From Aureimonas populi (GTDB taxonomy: Bacteria; Pseudomonadota; Alphaproteobacteria; Rhizobiales; Rhizobiaceae): DNA of 64,000 nt. The stretch is from NCBI RefSeq assembly GCF_017815515.1, contig NZ_CP072611.1:372001-436000 (forward strand). Direction: 5' to 3'. The position numbers were made by a program, and so were the translations under genes. The notes beneath the pieces were generated by a model, which did not search any database, was not told the DNA's origin, and was given only the letters and a program-made list of their open reading frames with translations. Of this stretch, positions 42,694-50,955 are shown piece after piece; positions within the stretch are counted from its first letter, which is position 1, and each line of letters starts with the position of its first letter.

Positions 42694-43353
42694 GTGCGAC
42701 GTTTCCTGAAAGACAACGGCCTGACGCTCGTCCTCATGCTGCTCTTCGCCGGCAGCATCCTGGGACAATGGCTCACGGGCTGGCGTGTGGCGCTGGAGGA
42801 TGCGGCAAGGCATGGGCAACCGATGCTCTCGCTGGCCGCCTACACCATCAGCCCTGAATTTCTTTCTCCCGTGTTCGAGAACTGGGAGAGCGAGTTCCTG
42901 CAGATGTCGGCCTATGTCATGCTCACGGCCGTCCTGTTCCAGCGCGGCTCCTCCGAATCGAAGGATCCCGACGCGCCTCCCAGGGATGCCGACCTCGCAG
43001 CACAGGCGCATGCGCCCGGCGCGCCGGCCATCCTGCGATGGGGGCCTTTGTGGCGCGCCTTCTATGCGCGTTCGCTCGGCATGGTGCTCGGCCTCCTGTT
43101 CGCGATTTCCTTTGTCATTCATTGGACGCAAAGCGCGCGCGTCGCCTCTCAGGACGCGCTTGAACATGGCGAGGGGCCCGTCACGATACTCGGCTACCTT
43201 CTCGACCCGCAGCTCTGGTTCGAGTCGTTCCAGAACTGGCAGAGCGAATTCCTCTCCACCGCCCTTCTCGTCGTTCTCTCGATCTATCTGCGCCAGCGTG
43301 AATCCCCCGAGTCAAAGCCCGTCGCGGCACCGCACGGCCAAACGGGGGATTAA
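42694..43353 (+). CDS. DUF6766-family membrane protein
   Basis: A 219-residue protein that is an internal duplication. Each half has a hydrophobic helix (LVLMLLFAGSILGQWLTGW; LGLLFAISFVIHW), a polar stretch, then the same motif (FENWESEFLQMSAYVMLT and FQNWQSEFLSTALLVVLS) ending in QRGSSESK or QRESPESK. This matches DUF6766 proteins; their function is not known. Start is the GTG at 42694, since GGGAGGG stands 6 bp upstream; the frame extends to 42655 without support. It is divergent from the FMN-protein gene. Confidence 0.78.
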   Translation: MRRFLKDNGLTLVLMLLFAGSILGQWLTGWRVALEDAARHGQPMLSLAAYTISPEFLSPVFENWESEFLQMSAYVMLTAVLFQRGSSESKDPDAPPRDADLAAQAHAPGAPAILRWGPLWRAFYARSLGMVLGLLFAISFVIHWTQSARVASQDALEHGEGPVTILGYLLDPQLWFESFQNWQSEFLSTALLVVLSIYLRQRESPESKPVAAPHGQTGD

Positions 43354-43548
43354 GTCTCGCGCTCACGGCCGAAAGCGTCTTGAGCAGGTCCTCCCTCCTT
43401 CGCCTCCACCGCCGTCCATGCCCCTTTTAACGCTTAGGCGCCTCTCGATTGCGCCCCGCCCGCGCCGAAACGGTGCTAGAGGCAACGCCGCCGCGTTGCA
43501 GCGGGCCGTTGCGCCGGGCGCATCAGATGAGAGAGACCGGATCGAGCC

Positions 43549-44547
43549 TTGTTTGCGGCAGCCGAGTATATTCGCCACAGGGCGCTTCTGGCCTGGGGGC
43601 TGTCGCTGGCCGCGTTCCTCGTGGCGGTCGCCGTGCGCTTCCTGGTCGACCACCAGCTCCCGCCCGGCTTTCCCTACCTCACCTTCTTCCCCGCCGTCAT
43701 CCTCACCGCGTTCTTCGGCGGGCTTTGGCCGGGCCTCGCCTGCGCCCTCGCCTCGGGGCTGGCGGCCTGGTACTGGTTCATCCCGCCCGTCGAAACCTTC
43801 GCGGTCGATTCCGCCGTCACCATCGCGCTCGCCTTCTATGCCTGCATCGTGGCCGTCGACATCCTCCTGATCCACGTCATGCACCGCGCGGTGGAGCGGC
43901 TGGCCGCCGAGCGCGGCGTCACGCGCGCGCTCTACGACCAGCAGCGGGTGATGTTCCAGGAGCTTCAGCACCGCGTCGCCAACAACATGCAGTTCGTCTC
44001 CAGCCTGCTAGGGCTCCAGAAGCGCAGGGTCGCGGCCGACCCGGCAAGCGCCGCAGCCGCCTTCGACGAGGCCCGCGCGCGGCTCGACACGATCGGGCGC
44101 GTCCACCGCCGGCTCTACGACCCCGACACGGTCGACCAGCCCTTCGACGGCTATCTCCAGGCCCTGTGCGAGGATGTGCTGAGCGCCGCCGGCCAGGGCG
44201 CCGTCACCTGCCGGGTGGAGGCGTGCGGCCTGCGCTTCGACCTCAGGACGCTCACCTCCCTGTCGCTGATCGTGGTGGAGGGGCTGACCAACGCCCTCAA
44301 GCACGCCTTCCCCGGGCGCGAGGGCGGCCATATCCGTATCACGCTGCGCCCCCTCGCCCAGGGCCGCTTCCAGCTCGACATCGCCGATGACGGGGTGGGC
44401 TTCGATCCGCAGGCCGGCGTGTCATCCGCCTCGCTCGGCCAGAGGATCGTCAGGAGCCTGGCCGCCCAGCTCGGCGGCTCGATCCTCTACCTGAACGAGG
44501 GGGGCACGACCATGCGGCTGGAGTTCGAGGCTGCGCACGCCGCCTGA
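43549..44547 (+). CDS. Sensor histidine kinase, HisKA_2/HWE type with DUF4118 domain
   Basis: A 332-residue kinase. Residues 1-110 form a membrane sensor of the DUF4118 (KdpD-like) type: PYLTFFPAVILTAFFGGLWPG and ASGLAAWYWFIPP. A coiled linker follows, then the HisKA_2 dimerisation block FQELQHRVANNMQFVSSLL with the phosphoacceptor His, and the ATPase motifs VVEGLTNALKHAF and IADDGVGFDP. There is no adjacent response regulator. The start is a TTG at 43549 with a weak GAGAG upstream. This kinase type often signals through general stress (PhyR) or single-domain receivers such as that at 24350; no link is shown by sequence. Confidence 0.86.
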   Translation: MFAAAEYIRHRALLAWGLSLAAFLVAVAVRFLVDHQLPPGFPYLTFFPAVILTAFFGGLWPGLACALASGLAAWYWFIPPVETFAVDSAVTIALAFYACIVAVDILLIHVMHRAVERLAAERGVTRALYDQQRVMFQELQHRVANNMQFVSSLLGLQKRRVAADPASAAAAFDEARARLDTIGRVHRRLYDPDTVDQPFDGYLQALCEDVLSAAGQGAVTCRVEACGLRFDLRTLTSLSLIVVEGLTNALKHAFPGREGGHIRITLRPLAQGRFQLDIADDGVGFDPQAGVSSASLGQRIVRSLAAQLGGSILYLNEGGTTMRLEFEAAHAA

Positions 44548-44575
44548 CGGTGCCGCGCCCGTCCCCGCCCCTTGC

Positions 44576-45856
44576 TCAGAACCGGTCGGAGGTGAGGTGC
44601 GTGGCCTGCGCGCCCGCCTCGTAGAAGGCGCTGAGCGGGCGGCTGAAGCGGCGCGGCGCCACGGCGCTCTCGGGCAGGGGAAGAACCGTGTCCGCCTCGC
44701 CCAGCACGAGGCCCGACAGGATCTTCCCGAAGGCGGTGCCCGTGCCGATGCCCCGGCCGTTATAGCCGCAGAAGCCGATCACGTTGCGGCCGAACCGGTG
44801 GAAGCGCGGCAGGTTGTCGGCCGTCATGCCGATCATGCCGTACCACCCCGTCTCGAACTCGGCCGGCGGCAATTGCGGGAAGAGGCGCTTGAGCGCGCGC
44901 TTGGCCCAGGCCGCGTGAACCCGTGCGCCCCCGGCCCGCAGCGCGCCGACGCTGCCGAAGACCAGCCGTCCCGCCGCGTCCATGCGGAAGGAGGAGAGGA
45001 CGGCGCGCGTGTCCCAGGCGCCCTGCCGCTCGGGCAGGATGCCGGCGCGAACATCCTCGGGCAGCGGCGCGGTGGCGAGGTTGAAATAGGGAAGCTGCAC
45101 CAGTTGCCGCCGGGCCTGCGACCAGGGGCCGTGCACATAGGCGTTGCCCGCCACCACCACCCATTTGGCGGTGAGCGAGCCCGAGGGCGTGCGCAGCCGC
45201 CAGCCCGCGCCCGTATCCTCGGCGGAGAGGACCGGGCTGCGGTCGTGGATGGCCGCGCCGGCGGCGATGGCAGCGGCGGCGAGCCCGCGCGCATAGGCCA
45301 GCGGCTGGATCGTGCCGGCCCGCATGTCGAGGAGCGAGCCGGGATAGGCGGCGCTACCGACCTTCTCCTCGGTCTGGCGCGCGTCGAGCAGACGCACATC
45401 GGCGCCCCGGCTGCGCCATTGCCGCTCGCGCAGGGCAAGCTCGGCCAGCCCCTCCTCCCCCACCGCGCAATGCAGCGTGCCGGCCCGCACCGGCTCGCAG
45501 GCGATGGCATGTTTCTCGATCAGCTCGAAGACCAGCGAGGGGGCGTTGCCCAGGCACCGGAGCAGCCGCTCGCCATGCTCGCTTCCCAACACGCCCGGCA
45601 GGTCGTCCGGCATGACCCACATGCCGGCATTGACGAGGCCCACATTGCGGCCCGAGCCGCCGAAGCCGGGCTCCTCGGCCTCCAGCACCACCACCCGCGC
45701 GCCGCCCTCGGCCAGATGCAGCGCGGCTGACAGGCCCGTATAGCCGGCCCCGATGATCGCGACATCCGCGCTCGCCTCGCCCGCCAACGCGTCGAGGGCG
45801 GGGGCCGGCGGGGCGGTGCGGGCCCAAAGGCCGTGAGATTGCGCCGACAAGGACAT
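44576..45856 (-). CDS. DAO-family FAD-dependent amine/amino acid oxidase
   Basis: A 426-residue flavoprotein of the D-amino-acid oxidase family, close in pattern to gamma-glutamylputrescine oxidases. SADVAIIGAGYTGLSAALHLA binds FAD, GFGGSGRNVGLVNAGMW is the next flavin motif, AGTIQPLAYARGLAAAA and WVVVAGNAYVHGPWSQ follow, and IGFCGYNGRGIGTGTAFGKI closes the FAD site. It is the last gene of an eight-gene operon, 42 bp after the molybdenum-reductase gene. Inference: oxidises a C-N bond of the imported compound to an imine. The oxidant could be oxygen or a carrier protein; substrate unknown. The ATG at 45856 has AGGAAGGGAAAG upstream. Confidence 0.85.
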   Translation of the reverse strand: MSLSAQSHGLWARTAPPAPALDALAGEASADVAIIGAGYTGLSAALHLAEGGARVVVLEAEEPGFGGSGRNVGLVNAGMWVMPDDLPGVLGSEHGERLLRCLGNAPSLVFELIEKHAIACEPVRAGTLHCAVGEEGLAELALRERQWRSRGADVRLLDARQTEEKVGSAAYPGSLLDMRAGTIQPLAYARGLAAAAIAAGAAIHDRSPVLSAEDTGAGWRLRTPSGSLTAKWVVVAGNAYVHGPWSQARRQLVQLPYFNLATAPLPEDVRAGILPERQGAWDTRAVLSSFRMDAAGRLVFGSVGALRAGGARVHAAWAKRALKRLFPQLPPAEFETGWYGMIGMTADNLPRFHRFGRNVIGFCGYNGRGIGTGTAFGKILSGLVLGEADTVLPLPESAVAPRRFSRPLSAFYEAGAQATHLTSDRF

Positions 45857-45898
45857 GCTCGTCTTTCCCTTCCTGGGTTTCATGGATTGGCCGATCGT

Positions 45899-48800
45899 TC
45901 AGGCGTCGAGAACGAGATCGGTGAGCGGCACCGCCTGGCAGGTGAGGCACTGGCCCGCCTCCAGGTCGTCGCATTCCACCAGATGCTGCACCAGCCCCTC
46001 CCTGATGGGCACCGCACAACTCTCGCACTGGCCCACACGGCAGCCGCTGGGAAGGGCAAGGCCCGCCCGCTCGGCCACCGACAGGATGCCCGCCGGCACC
46101 GCGTCCGGGCGCCATTCCACCGTGCGCCCCGAGCGGGCGAAGACGATGCGGCGCGGGGCGAGATCGCCGAGCGCGGGCGGCGGCGGCGAGCGGAAGCGCT
46201 CGGCGAAGACCTCGAAGGCGGGCACGCCCAGCCCCGCCAGCCCCTGCCGGACCTCGCCCATCATCTCGTCGGAGGCGCAGATGTAGAAGCGCGCCCGACG
46301 CGCCAGAAGGGCCGGGTCGATGTCCCGCACCGTGAAGCGGCCCCGCCGGTCGCAGCGCTCACCCGGGTTCGGGCGGCTCAGATGCGTGACGAGGGTCAGG
46401 TTGGGCAGGCGCCGGCTCAGGCTCTCCAGGCGCTCGCGATAGGGCTGGTGCGCGGCGTCGCGGCAGCCGTAATGCAGCGTCACCTCGGGCTCGCCCGGCA
46501 CTCCGCGCAACGTCTCCAGATAGGAGAGGAAGGGCGTGATGCCGATGCCGCCGGCGATCAGCACCAGCGGGAACTCGTTCTCCACCGGCAGCACGAACCC
46601 GCCCCTGGGCGCCTGAAGGTCCACGCTCGCCCCCACCTCCAGCTCGCGCCCGATGAGGCCGGAGACGAGCCCGCCCTCGATCCGGCGCACGGCGATGGTG
46701 TAGCTCGCCGGCGCGGCGAGAGCCGGGCCGGTGAGCGAATAGGAGCGAACCGCGCCCGAAAGGCGCAGTGAAACATATTGCCCCGGCCGGAAACGAGGCA
46801 GCGGCCCGCCGTCGGCCGGCGCGAGGGTGAGAGCGACGACATCGGCCCCCTCCGCCTGCCGGGCCGCCACGGTGAAGGCACGCCAGCCCGCCCAGCCCGC
46901 CGCCTCCAGCCGCTCCACGTCGCAGGTGAAGGAGCGCAGCGGCAGGGAGCCGCTGAGCGGGTCGCGCTCGCGCTCCGATATCAGCGCGTTGAAGCTGGAG
47001 CCGAGCGGCCCCTGCGGCCTGTAGCCGGGCAGGCCGAGATCCGGCGCGCCCTGCCACCAGCCATAGTCGCTCGCCACCACGTCCTCGGCCAGCGTCTCGT
47101 CCAGCTCCGCCTTCATGCGCACCTCGCCCACGCGGCTTTTGAGGAGGATCCAGTCGCCCGGCGCGATGCCCTTGCGCCGGGCAAGCTCGGGGTGGATCCC
47201 GGCCGTCGGCTCCTCCCGGCGCCGGCGCAGGGCGGTGATGCCGCGATGCTGGCTGTGGCAGAAATAGCCGCTGTTGAAGGAGAAGAGCCGCAGGGGGAAG
47301 CGCTGGTCTTGCGCCTCGGCGGGCGGCACGAATTGGGGCACGGCCGGGTAGCCGTGGCGGTGGAGCAGCTCCGAGTAGAGCTCCGCCTTGCCGGTCTGCG
47401 TGGCGAACCCCGCCTCCCGATATTTGCGATAGGCGTGGGCAAGGGGCACGCGCACGCCCTGCGGGCTCCGGCGCAGGGTGGCAGGATCGAGCCCGAGCGG
47501 TTCGAGCAGATGGGCAAGGCCCTTCTCCATGTCGCCGCCGAAGAACAGCTCGCCCATGCCCAGCCGCGTGGCAAGCTGGAAGACGATCCACATGTCCGAC
47601 CGCGCCTGCCCGCGCGGCTCGATCATGCGCGGGCGAAGCTGCACGGTCTCCTGCGCCTCGGGCGATATCTCGAAGCCGAGCCGCAGCGCCTCGTTCTCCC
47701 AGGGGCTGGAAACGGGCAGGACGATGTCGGCCATCTCGGCCGTGGGGTTGAGGAAAAGGTCGCAATGCACCTGGAAGTCGAGCGCCTTCAACGCCTCTCG
47801 CCCTCGCTCCGGGGCGGGATGGGAGACGAGGAGGTTGGAGCCGAAGGCGATGAGGGCGCGCACCCGATAGGGACTGCCGGTCAGCGCCGCGTCGTAGAAG
47901 TCGCTCGAGGTGATCCAGCCGTCCGCCGGCGGTCCGATGGGGCGCTCGGCAAGGCCCAGCGCGCGCCGCCGCGTCTCCTCCGGGATCATCGCCATGGAAT
48001 GCAACGCGGGCGCCGGCAGGGCGGGCATGCGCACATTGCCGCCGGGCGCGTCGAAATGGCCGGTCAGCGCATAGAGCGTGGCGATGGCGCGCTCGGTCTG
48101 CGCCGCGTTGGTGTGCTGCCCGACGCCGGTCCAGCCATGATAGCTGACCGATTTCGCCCCCGCGATCGCCCGCGCCAGCTCCTCCACCTGCGCGGCGGCG
48201 ATGCCGGTGATGCGCTCCACTGTGGCGGGGTCGTAGGCATCGGTGGCCGCGCGGTAATGGTCGAAGGCGGTGCGGCAGGGGATCGGGCCGCCGGGCGCCG
48301 CCACCTCGAAGCGCCCTTCCAGCGCGGCGGCGGCAAGCCCGGCGCCGGCGCCCGCCGCGCGTCCGGCCCCCTCGTCCCACACGAGGAAGCCCTCGCCTTC
48401 CAGGCCGATGTCGCGCGGCCGCAGGAAACGCCCGTCATCCTCGCGCACCAGAAGCGGCGCGTTGGTCCAGTGCCGCACGAAGTCGCGGTCATAGGCCCCA
48501 TGCGCGATCAGCCAGCGGGCCAGCCCCAGCGCCAGCGCCCCGTCCGTGCCGGGGCGCACGCGCAGCCACAGATCGGCATCGCGCGCCGAGCCCGCTTTGC
48601 GCGGGTCTATCACGGCGAGCCTTGCCCCCTTCGCCCGGCCCGCGCCGATGGCCTCGGCCTGCGCCAGCCAGACATTGGCCGGGTTGTGGCCCCACAGGAG
48701 GATGAGGTCCGAATGGCGGTAGTCGGCTACGGGCAGGCCGCAGCCGAAGGTGAAGGCGTGGGCGTTGTCCTTGTGCCAGTTGCAGATCTCGGTGGAGAAG

Positions 48801-49210
48801 ACCGTGTTGGGGCTGCCGAAGCCGCGCACGAAGCGCTGGATCCAGTCCAGGCTGTCGGAGATGGAGGAGGAGGAGCCGGAGGTGATGGCGAAGGCGACCG
48901 ATTCGGGCCCGCTCTCCTCGCGATAACGCCCCAGCTTCCCGGCGATCTCGCCGAGCGCCTCCTCCCAGGAGATGGGCACGAAGCCGGGGTCGGGCGCCCC
49001 CTTGGGCACGGTGCGGCGCAGCGGCGTCGTCAGCCGCCGGGCGGAATGGGCGATTTCGGGCGCGGCGCGCCCCTTGGCGCACATGGCCTTGCCGGTCGGA
49101 TGGGCCGGGTTCGGCCGGACGGCGACGAGCCGCCCGTCCTCCACCACGTTGATCGTGCCGCAGCGGGAGCGGCATAGCGTGCAGAAGCCCGGCTTCTCGA
49201 CCCTTGCCAT
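45899..49210 (-). CDS. Molybdopterin oxidoreductase fused to FAD/NAD(P)/2Fe-2S reductase
   Basis: A single 1103-residue chain. N-terminus: 4Fe-4S site Cys10, Cys13, Cys17, Cys44 (CTLCRSRCG, then MCAKG), DMSO-reductase-family molybdopterin domain up to about residue 760, with Cys143 in FSTEICNWHKDN as the probable molybdenum ligand and LWGHNPANVWLAQAEAIG, ALIAFGSNLLVSHPAPERG as cofactor blocks. Then a ferredoxin-reductase module: FRPGQYVSLRL with RSYSLTGP for FAD and LIAGGIGITPFLSYLETL for NAD(P). Last, a plant-type 2Fe-2S domain with Cys1057, 1062, 1065, 1091. Inference: electrons pass between the Mo centre and NAD(P) within one protein. No Tat signal, so cytoplasmic. AAGGAGAG precedes the ATG. 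Substrate unknown. Confidence 0.88.
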   Translation of the reverse strand: MARVEKPGFCTLCRSRCGTINVVEDGRLVAVRPNPAHPTGKAMCAKGRAAPEIAHSARRLTTPLRRTVPKGAPDPGFVPISWEEALGEIAGKLGRYREESGPESVAFAITSGSSSSISDSLDWIQRFVRGFGSPNTVFSTEICNWHKDNAHAFTFGCGLPVADYRHSDLILLWGHNPANVWLAQAEAIGAGRAKGARLAVIDPRKAGSARDADLWLRVRPGTDGALALGLARWLIAHGAYDRDFVRHWTNAPLLVREDDGRFLRPRDIGLEGEGFLVWDEGAGRAAGAGAGLAAAALEGRFEVAAPGGPIPCRTAFDHYRAATDAYDPATVERITGIAAAQVEELARAIAGAKSVSYHGWTGVGQHTNAAQTERAIATLYALTGHFDAPGGNVRMPALPAPALHSMAMIPEETRRRALGLAERPIGPPADGWITSSDFYDAALTGSPYRVRALIAFGSNLLVSHPAPERGREALKALDFQVHCDLFLNPTAEMADIVLPVSSPWENEALRLGFEISPEAQETVQLRPRMIEPRGQARSDMWIVFQLATRLGMGELFFGGDMEKGLAHLLEPLGLDPATLRRSPQGVRVPLAHAYRKYREAGFATQTGKAELYSELLHRHGYPAVPQFVPPAEAQDQRFPLRLFSFNSGYFCHSQHRGITALRRRREEPTAGIHPELARRKGIAPGDWILLKSRVGEVRMKAELDETLAEDVVASDYGWWQGAPDLGLPGYRPQGPLGSSFNALISERERDPLSGSLPLRSFTCDVERLEAAGWAGWRAFTVAARQAEGADVVALTLAPADGGPLPRFRPGQYVSLRLSGAVRSYSLTGPALAAPASYTIAVRRIEGGLVSGLIGRELEVGASVDLQAPRGGFVLPVENEFPLVLIAGGIGITPFLSYLETLRGVPGEPEVTLHYGCRDAAHQPYRERLESLSRRLPNLTLVTHLSRPNPGERCDRRGRFTVRDIDPALLARRARFYICASDEMMGEVRQGLAGLGVPAFEVFAERFRSPPPPALGDLAPRRIVFARSGRTVEWRPDAVPAGILSVAERAGLALPSGCRVGQCESCAVPIREGLVQHLVECDDLEAGQCLTCQAVPLTDLVLDA

Positions 49211-49221
49211 GCCGCTCTCCT

Positions 49222-50205
49222 TCAGCCCCGCACGGCCGCGAGCCGCAATTCGGGCCGCTCGCCATCCGCCAGGAGCTGCGCGGCGGTCAGGTCCTCGATG
49301 GCAGCGCCCACGGATTTGAAGAGGGTGATCTCCGCCTGCCCCAGCCGCCCGCTCTTCTTGCCGCTGGCCAGCTCGTGCAGGTCGGCCACCACCTTCCCGG
49401 CCTGCCAGACGCCGGCGGCGATGGGTTGCAGGAGGTCGCCGGCTTCCGCGAGCGCCCCCTCATAGGTATCGACGAAGACGCGCGCACCCGTCACCGCCGC
49501 ATCGTCGCTCTCGCGCATGGCGGGCGTGAAGGCGCCGATGAGGTCGAGATGGGTGCCGGGCCGCAGGTCCGCGCCCCGGACCAGCGGCTCCGTCGAGGTC
49601 GTTGCGCAGCTCACGATGTCGGCCTCGCCGACAGCGCGCGAAAGATCGCTCACCGGAGCCACGTCGAAGCCCTGCGCCTCCAGGTCGCGCGCCAGCGGCA
49701 GGACGCGGTCCGGGTTGCGGCCCCACAGGAGGACGCGCTCGATGGGCCGCACCGCGCGATGCGCGGCCGGAAGCTGTGCGGCGACATGGCCGGTGCCCAC
49801 CACGAGCAGCGTGCGGCTGTCCGGCCGCGAGAGATGCAGCGAGGCGAGCGCCGAGGCGGCGGCTGTGCGCCGGTTCGTCAGCGCCTCCCCGTCGATCAGG
49901 GCGCGCGGCCGGCCGGTCCGCCCGTCGAGAAGGACATAGAGCGAGGAGACCGCCCCGAGCCCGCTTTCGGTGTTGCGCGGAAAGACGGAGACGAGCTTCA
50001 CGCCGAGCGCGCGTCCCCGCTCCCAGGCCGGCATGGTCAGGAGCCGGCCGGGCGCGGCCTCGGTGCCCACCTCGTAGCCGGTGCGCACCGGCATGGGCTC
50101 TCCGCCCTTGGCGAAGGTCTCGCCCAGGGCCCGGATCAGGCGGGGATAGGCAAGGCCGGCCTCGACCTCCTCGGCGGTGTAGTGGCGCGGTGCGCTTTGC
50201 GTCAT
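49222..50205 (-). CDS. Ornithine cyclodeaminase/mu-crystallin family protein
   Basis: A 327-residue NAD(P)-binding protein. The family dinucleotide motif LLVVGTGHVAAQLPAAH is central; KLVSVFPRNTESGLGAVSSL and TNRRTAAASALASLHLS precede it, and SCATTSTEPLVRGADLRPGTH, HLDLIGAFTPAMRESDD follow. The family includes ornithine cyclodeaminase, ketimine reductases, alanine dehydrogenases and ectoine-pathway EutC, so function is open; reduction of an imine produced by the oxidase is possible. Start is ATG 50205 with GAG-rich upstream; ATG 50214 overlaps the regulator stop and is an alternative. It is 11 bp before the molybdenum gene. Confidence 0.85.
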   Translation of the reverse strand: MTQSAPRHYTAEEVEAGLAYPRLIRALGETFAKGGEPMPVRTGYEVGTEAAPGRLLTMPAWERGRALGVKLVSVFPRNTESGLGAVSSLYVLLDGRTGRPRALIDGEALTNRRTAAASALASLHLSRPDSRTLLVVGTGHVAAQLPAAHRAVRPIERVLLWGRNPDRVLPLARDLEAQGFDVAPVSDLSRAVGEADIVSCATTSTEPLVRGADLRPGTHLDLIGAFTPAMRESDDAAVTGARVFVDTYEGALAEAGDLLQPIAAGVWQAGKVVADLHELASGKKSGRLGQAEITLFKSVGAAIEDLTAAQLLADGERPELRLAAVRG

Positions 50206-50210
50206 CGTTC

Positions 50211-50894
50211 TCATTCCAGTGCGTTGATGCCGGTGCAGATCCACAGGACCTGCGCATCCTCCTCGCTCAGCGAGACGAGCGCATGGCCCATCGTGCTGTC
50301 GAAATAGATGCTGTCGCCCTCCTCCAGGACGACGGGCGAGTAGAATTCGGTGAAGACCTCGATGCGGCCGGACAGCACGCACAGGAACTCCTCCCCCTGG
50401 TGGCGCACCCAGCCGGAGAAGTCGTCCAGGCTGCGGGCCCGCACATGGGCCTTGAAGGGCAGCATCCGCTTCTGCGACAGGTCGGTCGCCAGCACCTCGT
50501 AGCGATAGGCGTCGGTGGGGTGGAACTTGCCCTCGCGGTTGGCCGTGACGGAGCGGCGGCCGAAGGGCGTACTCTGGCGCTGCGTGTCGAACAGCTCCAC
50601 GATGTCCAGCCCGGTGCCGCGCGTGATGCGCTGGAGCACGTCGTAGGTGGGCGACATCTGGCCGTTCTCGATCTTGGAGAGGGTGGAGCGGGCCACCCCG
50701 GTGCGCCGGCTCACCTCCTCCAGCGTCCAGCTCTTCTCCAGCCTCATGCGCTTCAGCCTCTGGCCGAGATCGACGGCGCTGTCCTCCCCCTCCTGCCCGC
50801 CCTGCGGCGGGAAACCGGCCGGTTCCGGGGGCGCGGAAAGGGCGAGCGCCCCGGCGTCCCTGGCCGGGCGGGCCTTCTTCTTCGTCTCGGTCAT
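50211..50894 (-). CDS. XRE-family regulator with C-terminal cupin domain
   Basis: A 227-residue regulator. After a Lys/Pro/Gly-rich N-terminal tail, residues about 45-100 form a helix-turn-helix (LGQRLKRMRLEKSWTLEEVS, TGVARSTLSKIENGQMSPT), followed by a cupin sensor domain (GEEFLCVLSGRIEVF, VLEEGDSIYFDSTMGHALVS). This is the PuuR/ClgR-like class that senses a small molecule in the cupin pocket. It sits inside the operon between the binding protein and the OCD-family gene, so it most likely autoregulates the operon, possibly through the GTTTCC repeats before livG. GGAGACC lies before the ATG. Confidence 0.92.
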   Translation of the reverse strand: MTETKKKARPARDAGALALSAPPEPAGFPPQGGQEGEDSAVDLGQRLKRMRLEKSWTLEEVSRRTGVARSTLSKIENGQMSPTYDVLQRITRGTGLDIVELFDTQRQSTPFGRRSVTANREGKFHPTDAYRYEVLATDLSQKRMLPFKAHVRARSLDDFSGWVRHQGEEFLCVLSGRIEVFTEFYSPVVLEEGDSIYFDSTMGHALVSLSEEDAQVLWICTGINALE

Positions 50895-50955
50895 CTGGTC
50901 TCCGGCACGGGGCGTTCGCGGGCGGGGCGGGGTCGGCACCGCCCGCGAGACGCGA

